64,000 nt of DNA, taken from positions 124,001-188,000 of the forward strand of contig QAOA01005544.1 in assembly GCA_003255065.1 (NCBI GenBank). Direction: 5' to 3'. The position numbers and the translations under genes were made by a program. Below, one piece after another: positions 22,446-34,532 of this stretch. Source of the DNA: Cercis canadensis. Lineage: Eukaryota; Streptophyta; Magnoliopsida; Fabales; Fabaceae. Below the pieces are notes generated by a model. It made no database searches. It was not told the DNA's origin and saw only the letters and a list, made by a program, of their open reading frames with translations. Every line of letters starts with the position of its first letter. Positions within the stretch are counted from its first letter, which is position 1.

Positions 22446-23788
22446 TCACTGCTTCAACCAACTATACATTGCTTGAATGCCACCCCTCTTCTTGCATTCT
22501 TCAATGGTTGACTTCAGCAAGACAGCCTGCATGCAGTATGACCAGTTATGGAAAACCAAAGTAAAGGTACTTAAACATGGATTTGCAATAACTATTTCTA
22601 TGAATAATCAAGTCAACAATCATTAATCAAACCTTTTCTATTAATGGTCCCTAAACCTGCATGAAGAACATCGAGCAGTACTGCAACTTTTTCATTTATT
22701 GGATAAATCTTGCTTAAGATGGGAGCTTCAGGAATTGTTGATTGAGCTGCTTACGGAACTTGTGAGATAATAGTGCTATTTAAATGATCCTAAATGCTCA
22801 CTTGAAATATTCCATTTTGCTGATTTTTACAGCCAATACAACCCCAACTTATGTTCTTCATGCCCATGAAAGCAGGAAACATACATGTTATAATCACTTG
22901 GCCTTTAAGAATTTCCTCCAAATCACGAGTCGAACCTTTTCCCACTGGATTTCTAAGTAGAAAAGAAAATATCTTTAAATACAAAATGTACCTGTACGCT
23001 ATATATGACAATCACATGTTCACTCATGACACAGGGTGAATTCAATAGGTCTAGTGCCATTAACAAGTGAATCAACAAAATCTGTTCTTATGCCATTTCT
23101 GAAAATACATGGGAAGCCTGAAGAAATCTAGGAAATATGAACCTATAACAACAACAGTCCCCTGCCATTAACTAAGTCACTTTAACCTTGACCTTGATTA
23201 AGCTCCTGAGTGGGCTCTAGCTTTAAGCCAAGCCTTCATTACATTAGTTTACAACTAGGTTCAGGAACTATACAATCAATTATTACAAGCTTCCATAAAT
23301 ATGGTGACCTTATCATATTTCACAAAAATGTGATCCCTTGACCCTCTTCTCCCCTCCAATGTATTTAGGGCAATTTGACACATTCAGCAGAATCCTTTAG
23401 TTACAGCATATAAATCCTCAAAACTAGATAAATATGTAAACTTGTCACTCCATGGCACATTAGATTGCATTCTATCCTGTGCAATAATTGGTAAAATGGC
23501 ATTTAGTTACAAAATAGAATAACTGCTAAATCACAACTGTTGTATCAGAATTAAACTGAAGTAATTTTAAAAAACTAATATTAAGCTGGCCCTTTTACTG
23601 GATGGCACCAATCAATGACAAAAGTCTCCTTGCCTTTGTTGAGTTCTCAATCAAAATTACAGATGATCCTTCCCTATCTAAAAGCGTACGAAGCAGATTC
23701 AAAATTCTGGCACGAGCTGATGAACCACTGGGTGGAAAAATTGTCACCTTTTTCCCTCCAAGCAACAATTTGTTGAAGAGTTGACATT
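22446..23788 (-). CDS. Unrecognised gene: three phase-matched 3' exons (5' part not located)
   Basis: Three minus-strand exons, 23788-23599, 22952-22898 and 22526-22446, have good acceptors (TGCTCAG, CTACTTAG, GCATGCAG) and donors, and their phases (1, 2, 0) chain to one reading frame with TGA at 22446-22448. The joined tail is about 107 residues, basic and helical, with the pieces ARARILNLLRTLLD, KARRLLSLIGAIQ, STRDLEEILKGQ and ECKKRGGIQAMYSWLKQ. I do not recognise the family. The first exon has no ATG and an in-frame stop lies just upstream of its acceptor, so a 5' exon must come from elsewhere. The methyltransferase stop codon lies only 78 bases upstream. These could be alternative 3' exons of that gene, or of a gene whose start I could not find; no donor I checked in the methyltransferase exon was both strong and phase-compatible. 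Confidence 0.5.
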
Positions 23789-23865
23789 CTGAGCACAAGC
23801 ACAATCAGTGCACTAAGACCATTTGGAGCTATTTCTTGTGCTTCTGTACAAAAACAAGCTACTCC

Positions 23866-25796
23866 TTAAGCCTTTGACCGCCTAAATTCAAACCATATCT
23901 CATAGTGATTAAAGAGCAAACTATCGCGTGTATGCTTGCCAATATACTCAAGCCCCAGCTTCATAAGCCTCTTTGAGCATTCCTCTCCTCCCAACCTTGA
24001 ACAGAACTTTATATTGTGTGAGACAAAGATTCGTCCATCATAAGGTTTCAATCTAGATGCTAACCTCTCCAATCCAACCCACACAAGAGTATCAGGCATA
24101 TGAAGAAATACAGCACTAGCATAAATCAGATCATAAATGACACCAGAACCAAACTTACTGAAATCCATGTCATCTCCCTTCACTATCAAAGGCCGTTTAT
24201 ATAAGAGGCCTTGGGAAGGAAGCTCATACCTTAATGCAGCCATAAGAGAGAGCTCATCCCTTTCAAGGCAATGAAAGTGTTTGGAATTTAAATACCGAAT
24301 GAAATGCAAGCCAACTCGGAGAGTGCCACAACCTATCTCTAGGACACGTGAATCTGGTCTGAGTTGACTGGACTGAGCAAGAAACTCAAACACATCTCTT
24401 CCACCTGCCCAAGGTTCTCCATAGTTGCTATGGTGCTCTTCAACAAGGAGCTCCCCAGGGCAAGGCAAAGCTGTGTGGTTATCTGATTCAGGTCCCTCGT
24501 AGTGTGATATGCCCTTAAATCTAGCAGGAAAAGTTACAATCAGATATTTTAAAAAGGATTCATGCTCAAACAAATTGAAATTAGAAATTTCAAACAATGC
24601 ATCAAAAGTATATACAATAATATTAAAAACTAAGTGGCTACAAAAACTTCAGGCTGCCTGAACTGGTATCTTAGAGAGAGGGAGGATAGGAGCTCTAAGT
24701 CAAAAAGACCTTATTATGGAAAGAACATGCAAGGAGTTCATTAATTAGTGTGTGCCTCAAGCTAAAGAAAAATAAAATAATGCTTTGAACAGTCTACTTT
24801 GTGGTTGTTTAACTTTTATAACCCCTGAGGTTATTGGCAACCAGATAGATTATTACTGCACCTGGGCAATTGCAAAACAGGAAAATAAAGAGGAGAGCCC
24901 GAACTGAGAATAAATTGCAGATTGAAAATGGAGAAGAACTCACCAATTAAGAGCTTGAAAGTTCTAGGGGCAATGTTTAAAGCACATTTGCACAAATAGA
25001 ACAAACTTCAGTTTGAATATCATGAAAACAATGTTTCATATATAAAACAAACATTGGTATAAGAAAACAAATTTACAGTAACTCTTATTTTCACTTATTT
25101 TCTTGCATCTTCTCTCACTTTTTGACTGTCTCCTGCAGAATTTTGTTCTCCCTTCTGATTAATTACTTTTCCCATGTTGACTAATATGAGAAGTCCAATT
25201 CACCCACCTCCCTCATACTTTTCTCTCTACCACAAGCACCTTAATTGCGAACTAGAAAGAGAAGGATTTGAAGAAATTTTTTCATGGATTTTCTGTTACG
25301 AATGAGGTATAAAATCAAAATTTTCAAAAGAGATGCATCCATACATATACACAATCTACTATCCATAGTCCCCAATATATATCTTAAGTGGATTTATTAA
25401 AATACAAACACACGCACAAGTGGGCATTAAATATATAGAGGAAGGGTCTTACTGTCTAAGATCTTCAAGTTGCTGAGCCCTAGTGCGAGGGTTAATACCC
25501 TTTCTGAGCATATTCTCATGCATATGCAGCCCATTCACTCTGATCTGACCTCTCACCCACTCTATGTCCTCTTTCGTTATTGACAATGGAATATTACCAC
25601 TGCCAGACTCTGAAACACCAACACCAATACTACTAGAGCCGGAGAAGAGGGTGTTAGAAGCTGAAGGGCAGGAGCAAGAAGAGAGAGAGGACAAGAGGAA
25701 GAAGAGAAAAACAGTTGCTACTAAAGAAAAGAGGACCAAAACTGGCACTGTTACCACTACGCCCTTTGACATAGCTGGTGACGCTGAGAGCGCCAT
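23866..25796 (-). CDS. Membrane-anchored SAM-dependent methyltransferase (2 exons, 332 aa)
   Basis: Exons 25796-25453 and 24520-23866 join CA|A in phase to give 332 residues. Residues about 12-40 are one hydrophobic segment after a short N-terminus, followed by a Ser/Gly-rich linker, so the protein is probably a type II membrane protein with its enzyme domain in the lumen. The class I methyltransferase core starts near residue 145: motif I is VLEIGCGT (174-181), with acidic and aromatic motifs following (CLERDE, VKGDDMDF, YDLIYASAVFLHM). The substrate is unknown to me. The N-terminal hydrophobic/Ser-rich pattern suits Golgi or ER location, but this is inference. The gene downstream on the same strand is unusually close. 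Confidence 0.78.
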
Positions 25797-27300
25797 CCGT
25801 GACTATGGCTACGTGTCCCAGCGTGAGAGTCTAGCAGGCAGGTAGAGCTTAGCAAACAGGCTATTGGGTGAGTGATCTGCAAATGGGAAGGTAAACTAAT
25901 ATACAGATTAAAACCCATTGCTATAAAATCTTGAGTTAATATGGTTTCATCAAAGTAAAAACCAGTAACAAATTCTACCTCAAAACAGAAGATAGCTCCA
26001 ATTCCAACCTCATCGAAAAATCCAAGCATTCACATACTTAATCAACATAATTGCATGCAAAGAAAATAACCACTAGGATAAACAAAGCAAAGCATAAAGA
26101 CATGAACTGGGATAATCAATCCAAATGGTAAAAACATAAACTTCAAAATTCCAATCATCTAAGCCATTATCACCGTACTTCAACCCAAAACCGATTTCCC
26201 AATACTTTGATCATGGTTCATGAAATAGGGAGAAAGAGAACAGAAAAATAAAAAGAAATAGGAAATTATGAGTTGGGCCACCTCACAATATCCAATTAAT
26301 TATCAAAAGAATGAAGGGCTTCCGTCTTCTCATAAGGGACCAAAGAAGTAAGTAGTACGATAAATCACATAAATCAGAACTAGATATTAGTCCCGACCTG
26401 AGTATAGATCAAAAAAGCGATATCGTCAAGGCCCTGGAATGTGCCAGCGTGCGACCCCAACTCTGTTTCGGCTTTGAAAAAGAAAGAACTGGAAGCACAG
26501 TGATTCGTTCAAAGCTCTGTAATAGGATGGACTGTGTGTGAACTCAGCAAGAGGAGGAAATGAGAGAGATTTGGGAAGAGAAGCTCCGGTGCTTACTGGC
26601 AAGGGGACGATGAGTGGTGGAAGCTCAGGTGCTACTTGCGGGACGAAAACGACAAATTTTGGATTTTTTTTTACCAAACAATACCATAGTTAAGGTGGTT
26701 GCTTTTGGGGTAGCCCAGTTGGGTAGTTCTAGTGATTTTGGTGGTTACGAAATTTTTTAAAAATTAGTCACATAATGCATAATTCTTTATTTATTGTTGT
26801 GAAAATACATAATTTTTTTCAAAATGTAAAAATAATATTAAAAAAAAGGTGTCAAATAAAAAATTAATAATTTAACCTAAATAGGTTTAAAATAATTAAA
26901 AAAACTAAAGTCTTATTAATTTATAATTTAATTTTAAATAATACAATAGAAATTAAAAAAAAAAAAAAATAGGCTGGCTTGTATTAGCTGGTAGCTTGTA
27001 GAAGGCTGGGCTGAGTTATCATTATGCTAGTCCAAATTCGACCGGGCCTATGATCTCAAATCAGGTTCCCCTTCGTACTTTGATCTTGTTTTGCCGTTGG
27101 AGTTTAATATTTTTGAGTCTCTGTAATGGGTGTTTGAGCCGAGAATTGATTTGGGATACAAGCATGTTGACCTCTACGAATAGAGATTTTTTTGTAGTTT
27201 TTAAGGAACCATGGAAACTAGATTTTCATGCTTAATACAAGATTTCAAAAAAATATTTTCAGACAAATAGAATTTACCCGTTAACCCTATCCCAAAATTC
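25797..27300. other. Upstream region of the methyltransferase gene; leader-like stretch near 26430-26680
   Basis: Minus-strand sequence from 26677 to about 26598 begins with an ATG and meets a consensus splice donor (CCA|GTAAGC at about 26598), so it could be a leader or first exon of the methyltransferase gene or of the unresolved gene at 22446-23788. No family match is seen. 26.75-26.98 kb is very AT-rich low-complexity DNA. Confidence 0.3.
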
Positions 27301-27309
27301 CTACTCACG

Positions 27310-27461
27310 CTCATTTGCCTCTCCACAACGCAGGAGATCCTCTTCAGCGACCACAACGCAACGCAGCGACGCAGGAGACCCTCTTCAACGACCACCGCCT
27401 CCATTCCTCTCATCCGACCACCGCTTCTCGCTTCCCCGGGTTCAATCACTCCGTTTTCCAG
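27310..27461 (+). other. Leader-like exon ending in a consensus splice donor
   Basis: A GC-richer, pyrimidine-rich stretch ends TTTTCCAG|GTATGTG, as plant first (UTR) exons do. It contains an imperfect internal repeat (CGCAGGAGA..CTCTTCA.CGACCAC, twice). It could be the first non-coding exon of the GIL1-like gene at 31200 or belong to an unannotated transcript; no long open frame follows. Confidence 0.35.
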
Positions 27462-28728
27462 GTATGTGAATGTTTTCTAGTCTTTTATGGCCAAATCGTT
27501 TGTCTCTGTTACATACTTGAAAAAAAATTTGTGCGTCTGCTTCGTGCTCTGATTCGTGTGATTGAGTAGTCTTTTTGGTGAATATTGTATTTTTCCTCGA
27601 GGTTAGAAGCCACTGGATCTGATAAGCCTCGGCATATTTTTCCCCTTTCACTTTCCACCTGTTGCCTTCTCCCTTTCTCTCTGCAATTTTCTATAGAGTT
27701 TTCTCAATAGGGCAAAAGTTCATTGCAAAGCTGCAATTACCAACGCTTTTGTTGGGGGAAGAGAGAGCATCATTTGTGTAGGGTATCATTGTTTGTCTGC
27801 TGATTTTGATTAATAGGGTTAGTTCATTAAAATAGGAGTGTCCCTCATTTTGATTCAGGAATATATGCATGTCTGCGGATAAAAATCTCTATATATATAT
27901 ATATATCTCTGTATATCAGTATATGTATATGTATGTTTTCCCTTCTGGGTCTCTGCTAGTCTTTTATAGGATGTTGCCTTCCCAAATCTGATTCTCTCAG
28001 CTACCAAATCTATAGCTTTATGCTACTGCTACTTGCAGGTTAAGGTAAAAGTAGTCATGAGTTTGTGTGATTGGGAGTTAGGCGACTTCTTAAGAACTGG
28101 GTGAATCTGTTTATGGAATTTTTCTTTTTTGGTTTTGGTTTTATAGATAAAGGAGACTCTCTTGACAAAATGACATGAATGATTGATGTAGTTTTGGGTT
28201 TCTTTTAGTCTTAGTAGGATTTACTCAAACTGCTCTAAATTGCTCACTGCTGAGTGCTGAGGCTCAAGGTCTTCTTTTCTTTCTAATTTTGAGCATCTCT
28301 TTTTCTCCAATATGAATTACTATTTCCTAGTTGGTTTAGCTGTCAGCAAATGAACCTTCTTTTTCAATTTCAATAATATGAATGGACGAACCCTGACTTG
28401 TTAATAATAATATCTAGTGCTGCCAAAAAGAGAAGAATTATGTTGAATTTTCTAGTTTTTTGTTTTCCTGATGAATTTTTCTTTATCTATGCAAAAAAAT
28501 ATAAGTTATATTACTGTGCTAAAACCTTTGACATTGTTGGTCTACAATTGACTGAGTGCTTCTTGGTGGAAAATAATCTCTATGATTAAGGCATTGTTTA
28601 ACCTATTGAAACAGCACAATGGGACTTCATTCCCGATTTGCAAATTGGATAAGTTTTAGAAGTTGATAATTAATCGTTGCTACTTGTTAGCTAGGAAGTA
28701 ACTAGACTCTGAACCCTTGGCTTGTGGA

Positions 28729-28870
28729 GGGGAGGACATCTGTATATGGTCTGCATCTTCATAGCTCATCCATCACTACCAACCCCCAACATGAACCGAT
28801 GCATGAAGTGAAAGTTTCACCTTGGTTTTACACATCGTAACTGGAGTGTTACTTTACTGTTGATAAATGA
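28729..28870 (+). repeat. Left arm of a 142-bp inverted repeat pair (partner 30401-30545)
   Basis: Runs from GGGAGGACATCTG to GTTGATAAATG and matches the reverse complement of 30401-30545 with only about ten differences. The arms enclose 1,530 bases. Long arms of this kind fit a non-autonomous Mutator-like element, but I see no 9-base target duplication and no transposase. Confidence 0.75.
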
Positions 28871-29042
28871 ATTCAAAGAGAAGTTGCGTAAAACTCTTCA
28901 ACAGTTAGAAGAAGAAGTATCTTCTAGTCAAACAAAGGAATCATTACAAGGTCTTTTAGAGCACTACAGTCAATTGGAATCCAATGAAGACGATTGTTAT
29001 GGAATAGATAACAGTTCTCAAGGAATTTTCATACCCTTCTAA
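28867..29042 (+). other. Short acidic open frame of 58 codons inside the inverted-repeat pair
   Basis: Starts at an ATG at the inner edge of the left arm and encodes a charged, helical peptide (FKEKLRKTLQQLEEEV at its start, then an Asp/Glu-rich part). I recognise no family. It has no visible promoter of its own and may be chance or a captured gene piece. Confidence 0.2.
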
Positions 29043-29149
29043 GACTGCTTTATCATAAAAGAGTTCTTGGGCTCAATGAAGCCTATTGGATTTCGCTAAT
29101 ATGGGTAGTTAATGGCTAAAATTGTAATCTAATTTTTGAATGTTCTAAT

Positions 29150-29430
29150 TGATTGGGCCATGGACCGAATTTTAGAAGCCCATTTGGCAAAATCATTAAA
29201 ACTATGCCGTATTAGCACGGGAGCTTTGTCAGTGTGGACAGTGGCATCAACCCCAGCCCTTGTGAACTCGTTGTCTTTGGCATCTAACTTTTCTCACTTT
29301 TCTTCTGGATTTCCATTTTCTTGCATTGCAACTGAAAGATTGTTCCCGCGACGCCAGAAGAACAGACAGATTGAATTTCTCTCTCTAAAGTTTCCTTTTA
29401 TTACTTGGAATTTTATTTTGCAAGGTTTGT
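29150..29430 (+). promoter_or_regulatory. Possible promoter and leader exon of the GIL1-like gene
   Basis: Contains TGGGCC/GGCCCA-type site II motifs (GATTGGGCCATGG and AGAAGCCCATTTGG) in a GC-richer patch, then a leader-like stretch near 29345-29425 ending TTGCAAG|GTTTGT, a plausible donor. The matching acceptor (AAGCTTGCAG) lies near 31135. This is inference from signals only. Confidence 0.3.
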
Positions 29431-30400
29431 TTCACTAATTTGGTTACTTTTATACTTTCTTTTTCTCATGTTGCTGTGTCGTCATAGCCATGTCTTAAAT
29501 TTCAGAATTATAAGTTTAAAAAAAATTAAGGGTTGCATTCTGTGGCTGAAATGGATAAAAGCTCCTACCCATTGTTTTTACTTTTGCATAATGAATGGTT
29601 TTAAGTGCTATTTAGAATGCACAAATTGATCTTATGCTAATCTAGAAGTTTGCTTACTGATCAGCCTTTCTATTATGAACCTAAAAAAGCAATCTTTATG
29701 TCATTTTCAATTTCTGTTCAGTGTTGGAGCTTCAAGTTAAAATAGTAACTGCATTTTGAGACTGGATACAGGATTTGCTAGACTGTGCAGAGTTCCCTGG
29801 TGCTGCTTTCTAGACCTTTTGATATAAGATAGCAGGGAAATTTTCAGTTCTGTTCTGCCTCAATAAATTTGAACGTAAAATAGTGATGACAAATTGGAGT
29901 TAATTAGATTAGTTGTCAATTAATGGTTAGAAATTGATTCTTTCATATGGTAAATTAATGATCTAGTGAAATTTCCTTCTGGGTCAAACTGATTAGCTAA
30001 GAGCCTTGTGGTGTTTCAATTGAAACAAGCAGCTTTCTTTTGAGGCTTTTTTTTTTGAAAAAAAAAAATTTCTTCATATCTATCCCCAAATTAGCTATTA
30101 TGACATACTAAATATTTATGCCCAAATATTGACAGAGATCTTCAGTTTTAGATATGTATATGTTATACGTGGAGGTAATAGAATGATAAAGTGCAGGCAG
30201 AATATAGAGGAGTGAATAATTGTAGTGTGTTCTAGGTGTGAGAAGCTGTTGAGAAGAAAAAGACAACGAAAAATAACGAGAGGTTGAGATTCTATCAAAA
30301 GCTTAAGAAGAAGACTTCCATTGATAAAAATCAAGATACTTTCTGGCAGTGACTTATGTATCTAACTGTGGAATCCAGATTTGTTTAGAATACTTTCTTC

Positions 30401-30545
30401 CATTTATCAACTGTAAAGTAACACTCCAGTTACAATGTGTAAAACCAAGGTGAAACTTTCACTTCATGCATCGGTTCATGTTGGGGGTTGGTAGGGATGG
30501 ATGAACTATGAAGATGCAGACCATATACAGATGTCATCCCGTCCC
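30401..30545 (-). repeat. Right arm of the inverted repeat pair
   Basis: Reverse complement of 28729-28870. An open frame across it (30430-30630, minus) is a by-product of the repeat. Confidence 0.75.
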
Positions 30546-30746
30546 CTAAACAAGAAAAATGAAGATGTGAAGGGTTGTTGGGTGACATCTTCTGGTGGAA
30601 CAGAACATACTTAAGTAGTGTAGAATTCATTTTTTCATGTTTGTTTTCCTAATATATTCCACACATCAATATATATATGAAGCTTTGTTTTTTGGGTCTC
30701 CATGGTAGTCGGAGTTAATGGACTTCCATTGCAATGATGATAGATG

Positions 30747-31204
30747 TTTTAGAACTTCAGCCATGTTGAAATAGAACCATCTTTCTTCACATTTTAAATT
30801 TACATACTTTAGAGAGTGAAATATGAATTAAATGCTCATCTTTTGTAGGAAAGAATATAATTTTTGTATGGAATGCTTAGATTGAACTTTCGTTGAAGCT
30901 TGCAGGTTGTGTGTTAGTTTTGGTTTTGTTGAAGGAAAGCCTATTCAACTGTCCCATTATTGGCATTACCTATGCNTTAGAACTTCAGCCATGTTGAAAT
31001 AGAACCATCTTTCTTCACATTTTAATTTTACATACTTTAGAGAGTGAAATATGAATTAAATGCTCATCTTTTGTAGGAAAGAATATAATTTTTGTATGGA
31101 ATGCTTAGATTGAACTTTCGTTGAAGCTTGCAGGTTGTGTGTTAGTTTTGGTTTTGTTGAAGGAAAGCCTATTCAACTGTCCCATTATTGGCATTACCTA
31201 TGCT
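30747..31204. repeat. Direct repeat of about 229 bp around the single N at 30976, in the GIL1 leader
   Basis: 30747-30975 and 30977-31204 are almost identical, with one visible difference in an A/T run. The left copy ends at the N after CCTATGC and the right copy starts just after the N and continues into the coding region. The repeat includes the probable start codon of the next gene, so the left copy carries a decoy ATG. Confidence 0.9.
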
Positions 31205-32459
31205 ACCCACTGGAGCAAAAGAGACCCAATTACGTGAGAGTAACAATCAGAGGGTTCACCCTCAACCCATGGAAGAAGCCATGAATCAGAATCCAGAAGC
31301 TGTGGAAACCCTAATATCTAAACTTTTTACAAATATCTCCTCCCTGAAGTCAGCTTATATCGAGCTGCAAGCTGCTCATACTCCCTATGACCCTGATAAA
31401 ATCCAGACTGCTGATAAACTTGTTATTTCTGAGCTGAAGAATCTGTCTGAAATTAAGCATTTCTACAGGGAAAACAACCCAAAGCCAGTGTGTGTTTCTC
31501 CACAAGACTCTCGTTTAGCTGCAGAAATTCAAGAACAACAGAGTCTCCTAAAAACCTATGAAGTTATGGTGAAGAAGTTCCAGTCTGAAATTCAAAATAA
31601 AGATTCAGAGATCCATCAATTGCAACAGCAGATAGAGGAGGCTAGCCAAAAGCGGGCAAAACTAGAAAAAAATCTGAAGCTTAGGGGTTTGTCAACCAAG
31701 GAATCAGAAGATGAAAATGGATTTTTCCCTGTTGATCTAACTCCTGACCTCTTCATATCTGCTGTGGAAGCAGCTTCTAAAGCCATTCATGATTTTTCAA
31801 AACCTTTGATTAACATGATGAAAGCAGCTGGGTGGGACCTTGATGCTGCTGCTAACTCTATCGAACCTGATGTTGTTTATGCGAAGAGAGCTCACAAGAA
31901 ATATGCATTTGAGTCCTACATATGCCAAAGAATGTTCAGTGGCTTTGAGCAGGAAGATTTTACCATCAAGTCAGACAATCTTACAGTCACTAAAGAGAGT
32001 TTCTTCCATCAATTTCTTGCTTCAAGGGAGATGGATCCCTTAGACATGCTAGGGCAAAATCCAGATTCCATTTTTGGGAAATTTTGCAGGAGCAAATACC
32101 TAGTGGTGGTTCATCCAAAGATGGAAGCGTCATTCTTTGGTAATCTAGATCAGCGAAATTATGTGATGGGGGGTGGGCATCCAAGGACTCCTTTCTACCA
32201 GGCTTTCCTGAAACTGGCCAAGTCAATTTGGCTTTTGCACAGGCTGGCTTATTCTTTTGAGCCGAACGTCAAGGTATTTCAGGTTAAGGGTGGGAGTGAA
32301 TTCTCTGATGTTTATATGGAAAGCGTGGTCAAGAACCTGACAATGGATGAAAGTGATGAAAAACCTAAAGTTGGGCTGATGGTTATGCCTGGATTTTGGA
32401 TTGGCGGAAGTGTTGTGCAGAGTAGAGTCTATCTCTCTGGTATGAAGGTTACTGAATGA
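31200..32459 (+). CDS. GIL1/IRKI-type DUF641 protein (single coding exon, 419 aa)
   Basis: From the ATG at 31200 to TGA at 32457-32459. The N-terminal third carries the DUF641 signature (KLFTNISSLKSAYIELQAAH then PYDPDKI), followed by a coiled coil (about residues 105-165, EIQNKDSEIHQLQQQIEEA) and the conserved C-terminal GIL1/IRKI region, with KKYAFESYICQRMF and FWIGGSVVQSRVYLSG near the end. Family members include GRAVITROPIC IN THE LIGHT 1, needed for light-imposed randomisation of hypocotyl gravitropism, and IRKI, a partner of the receptor kinase IRK. The length is normal and the protein looks complete. Codons upstream of 31200 stay open but lack another ATG. Confidence 0.85.
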   Translation: MLPTGAKETQLRESNNQRVHPQPMEEAMNQNPEAVETLISKLFTNISSLKSAYIELQAAHTPYDPDKIQTADKLVISELKNLSEIKHFYRENNPKPVCVSPQDSRLAAEIQEQQSLLKTYEVMVKKFQSEIQNKDSEIHQLQQQIEEASQKRAKLEKNLKLRGLSTKESEDENGFFPVDLTPDLFISAVEAASKAIHDFSKPLINMMKAAGWDLDAAANSIEPDVVYAKRAHKKYAFESYICQRMFSGFEQEDFTIKSDNLTVTKESFFHQFLASREMDPLDMLGQNPDSIFGKFCRSKYLVVVHPKMEASFFGNLDQRNYVMGGGHPRTPFYQAFLKLAKSIWLLHRLAYSFEPNVKVFQVKGGSEFSDVYMESVVKNLTMDESDEKPKVGLMVMPGFWIGGSVVQSRVYLSGMKVTE

Positions 32460-33790
32460 TTACCATTCTATGCAAATGCATATGTTGTTATACATGTGGC
32501 TTGTTTAAAATTTCTTTTTTTCTTATCTTGTAGCATATTGCTATTGTCGATCAGATTCCTATTAGTGGTTATGTCATATGAGAGAAGGTAAAGAGAACAC
32601 TTGTACTCAAACGGTTTATGGATTGAACGTGGTTATGCCATTGTCTTTCTCCCCGTGAGATCTTTGCTAGCTGCCTAAAATATTACTGTGCATATGAACC
32701 TTGTGAACTAGAGAAAAATGCTGATCATCCATCATTCAAATAGATTTTCCATGATCCCTTAAATAAAAGTATGGAGACAATAAATTAGGGTTTGGGACCT
32801 GCTCTATTTCTGTGAAGTTATCATGTGTTGACCGAAGGGAAAACAAAGAAGAATCAATGAAATATGCAATGCTCTTGTATAATTGTGCTCCTTTGTAACT
32901 ATAGTAAAAAAGAAAAGCGAGAGAGAGAGAGAATAGCCAAAAGTTAGAAGGCAAATTCTTAGAATTGTTGTGGTACTAAATAATTTGGCTAAAAAAGTTG
33001 CTGCTTCAATCTTCCTAGTTATCTTTTGTTAACAAGAAAAACAGGTAGGTGAGATACCAACAACCTGAATCAAAGTTGAGTGAACCGAGGCCATAGTTTA
33101 ATATTTTACCCCTGCAAGAACAAAACAGGATCTTCTACCAAGAAGATAATAAATTCATTATACTCCACGAAGCAGAAAAACCAAGATTGCAACAAAATCG
33201 CACTAGTTATTTAAAAGCTGGAGTTAGAGGTTTCGTGGGTTGGTATTTGCTGGAAGATCACTCTTCCTCACTGGTCCACTTGCAATTCAATTAAAAAAAA
33301 AACAAAAAACCTATGATTGCACATTATTGTAGTTTCAATCTCTCCAACTTGGGTCTCCCGAATCTTCTAAGCTTGATTCAGGGATTATTATGTTGGCCAA
33401 CCAATTAGGAATTTTTTAGGAATAGTGCTAGTTATAATATCCTTAAATGCAAATACATGTATGTATTAATTTTTAAAAAAATAAAAAATAAAATTTTGGG
33501 CAATTAGTAATTTTTATTTTTTTATTTTTTGGTTGGTGAGACAAATGAGAGGCTGATAGATTTATCATCACATCAAAAGATTACAAGTGAAATCAAACCC
33601 CCTATGTTCATAATTGATAACTTTATGCTTGAGGATACATATTTTAAACTTAAACTTTGAGTGATACTGACAATTATAATCACTATTAGACTTTATTTTT
33701 TTCTTATGATATATAGAGAATAAAGGTTTTAACATTGAAATTTTTGCAAATTATTTAAAATTTCTACTAGTATACACTTAATAACTAACA
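32460..33790. other. 3' region of the GIL1-like gene and AT-rich intergenic DNA
   Basis: Contains a short (GA)n tract near 32918-32932 and AT-rich low-complexity stretches from 33.43 kb on. No gene is seen. Confidence 0.4.
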
Positions 33791-33796
33791 TTATCT

Positions 33797-33905
33797 TTTT
33801 TTTTATATATATATTTTTGGTTACGACTCTGGATTCAAACACCTCTAAACCCTAAACCCACAAACTCTAAAGACGATCTCAGTACCACTTGGCTGCAAGC
33901 CATTT
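33797..33905 (-). mobile_element. tRNA-derived SINE (minus strand), probable
   Basis: Read on the minus strand there is an A-box-like CTTGCAGCCAAGTGGTAC (33899-33882) and a B-box-like GGTGTTTGAATCC (33843-33831) at tRNA-like spacing, then an AT-rich, A-rich tail. This order is that of plant tRNA-derived SINEs. The body is short, so it may be truncated. Confidence 0.5.
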
Positions 33906-34136
33906 GATACTAATATTACTCTTTAAACTATACAATAAATGTTTAATCCACAACTCAAAAGTATAGTAAGAGTAGTAAAAAATCCAAATCATGCAGTTTA
34001 AGTGGGTTCAATTTTAGATCTTTGTTGCCCAAATTAATAATAATGAGAAATGATGAAACATGTGGTAGTAGAAATAACATTACTCAAAGTACATACATGT
34101 ATTTTGCTTCGCTTTTTTTTTTTTTTTTTTTTTTTT

Positions 34137-34150
34137 NNNNNNNNNNNNNN
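34137..34150. other. 14-base gap in a poly-T run
   Basis: Fourteen Ns flanked on both sides by long T runs (34113-34136 and 34151-34168). The open frame across it is an artefact of poly-T. Confidence 0.95.
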
Positions 34151-34532
34151 TTTTTTTTTTTTTTTTTTCCCTTGGTAGTAGACAAAGATCGTTGGCATCG
34201 GCGTATAATCTCATGTTGCACCATGATTCAACCAACAAGATCATCAATTATCTCTGTATTAAATTATTCCTTAACATAAAAGCTCCATTCATTTTTCCAT
34301 CCTAAGCATCAATTTAACAAGTTGTTCTCATCAATTGGTCGGAATTTTATAATCCAGGTCAAAAGGTCCAAGAATTTAAACGTATGGCTACAAAAACTTG
34401 ACCAGCATTATTACTCCATGTGCCACAAACCCAAATGGGGATGACACCCTTCTTAAACTATGCAGGGTGGAATCTTTGAGATGGATCTGTTATTATCTAC
34501 ATCTAATAATATATTTTGCATAATATATAACC

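Noticed and set aside
30430-30630. 66-codon minus-strand open frame
   Set aside because: It overlaps the right arm of an inverted repeat; the equivalent left arm is not open.
34022-34279. 85-codon open frame across the poly-T gap
   Set aside because: It consists largely of Phe codons from poly-T and unknown residues from Ns.
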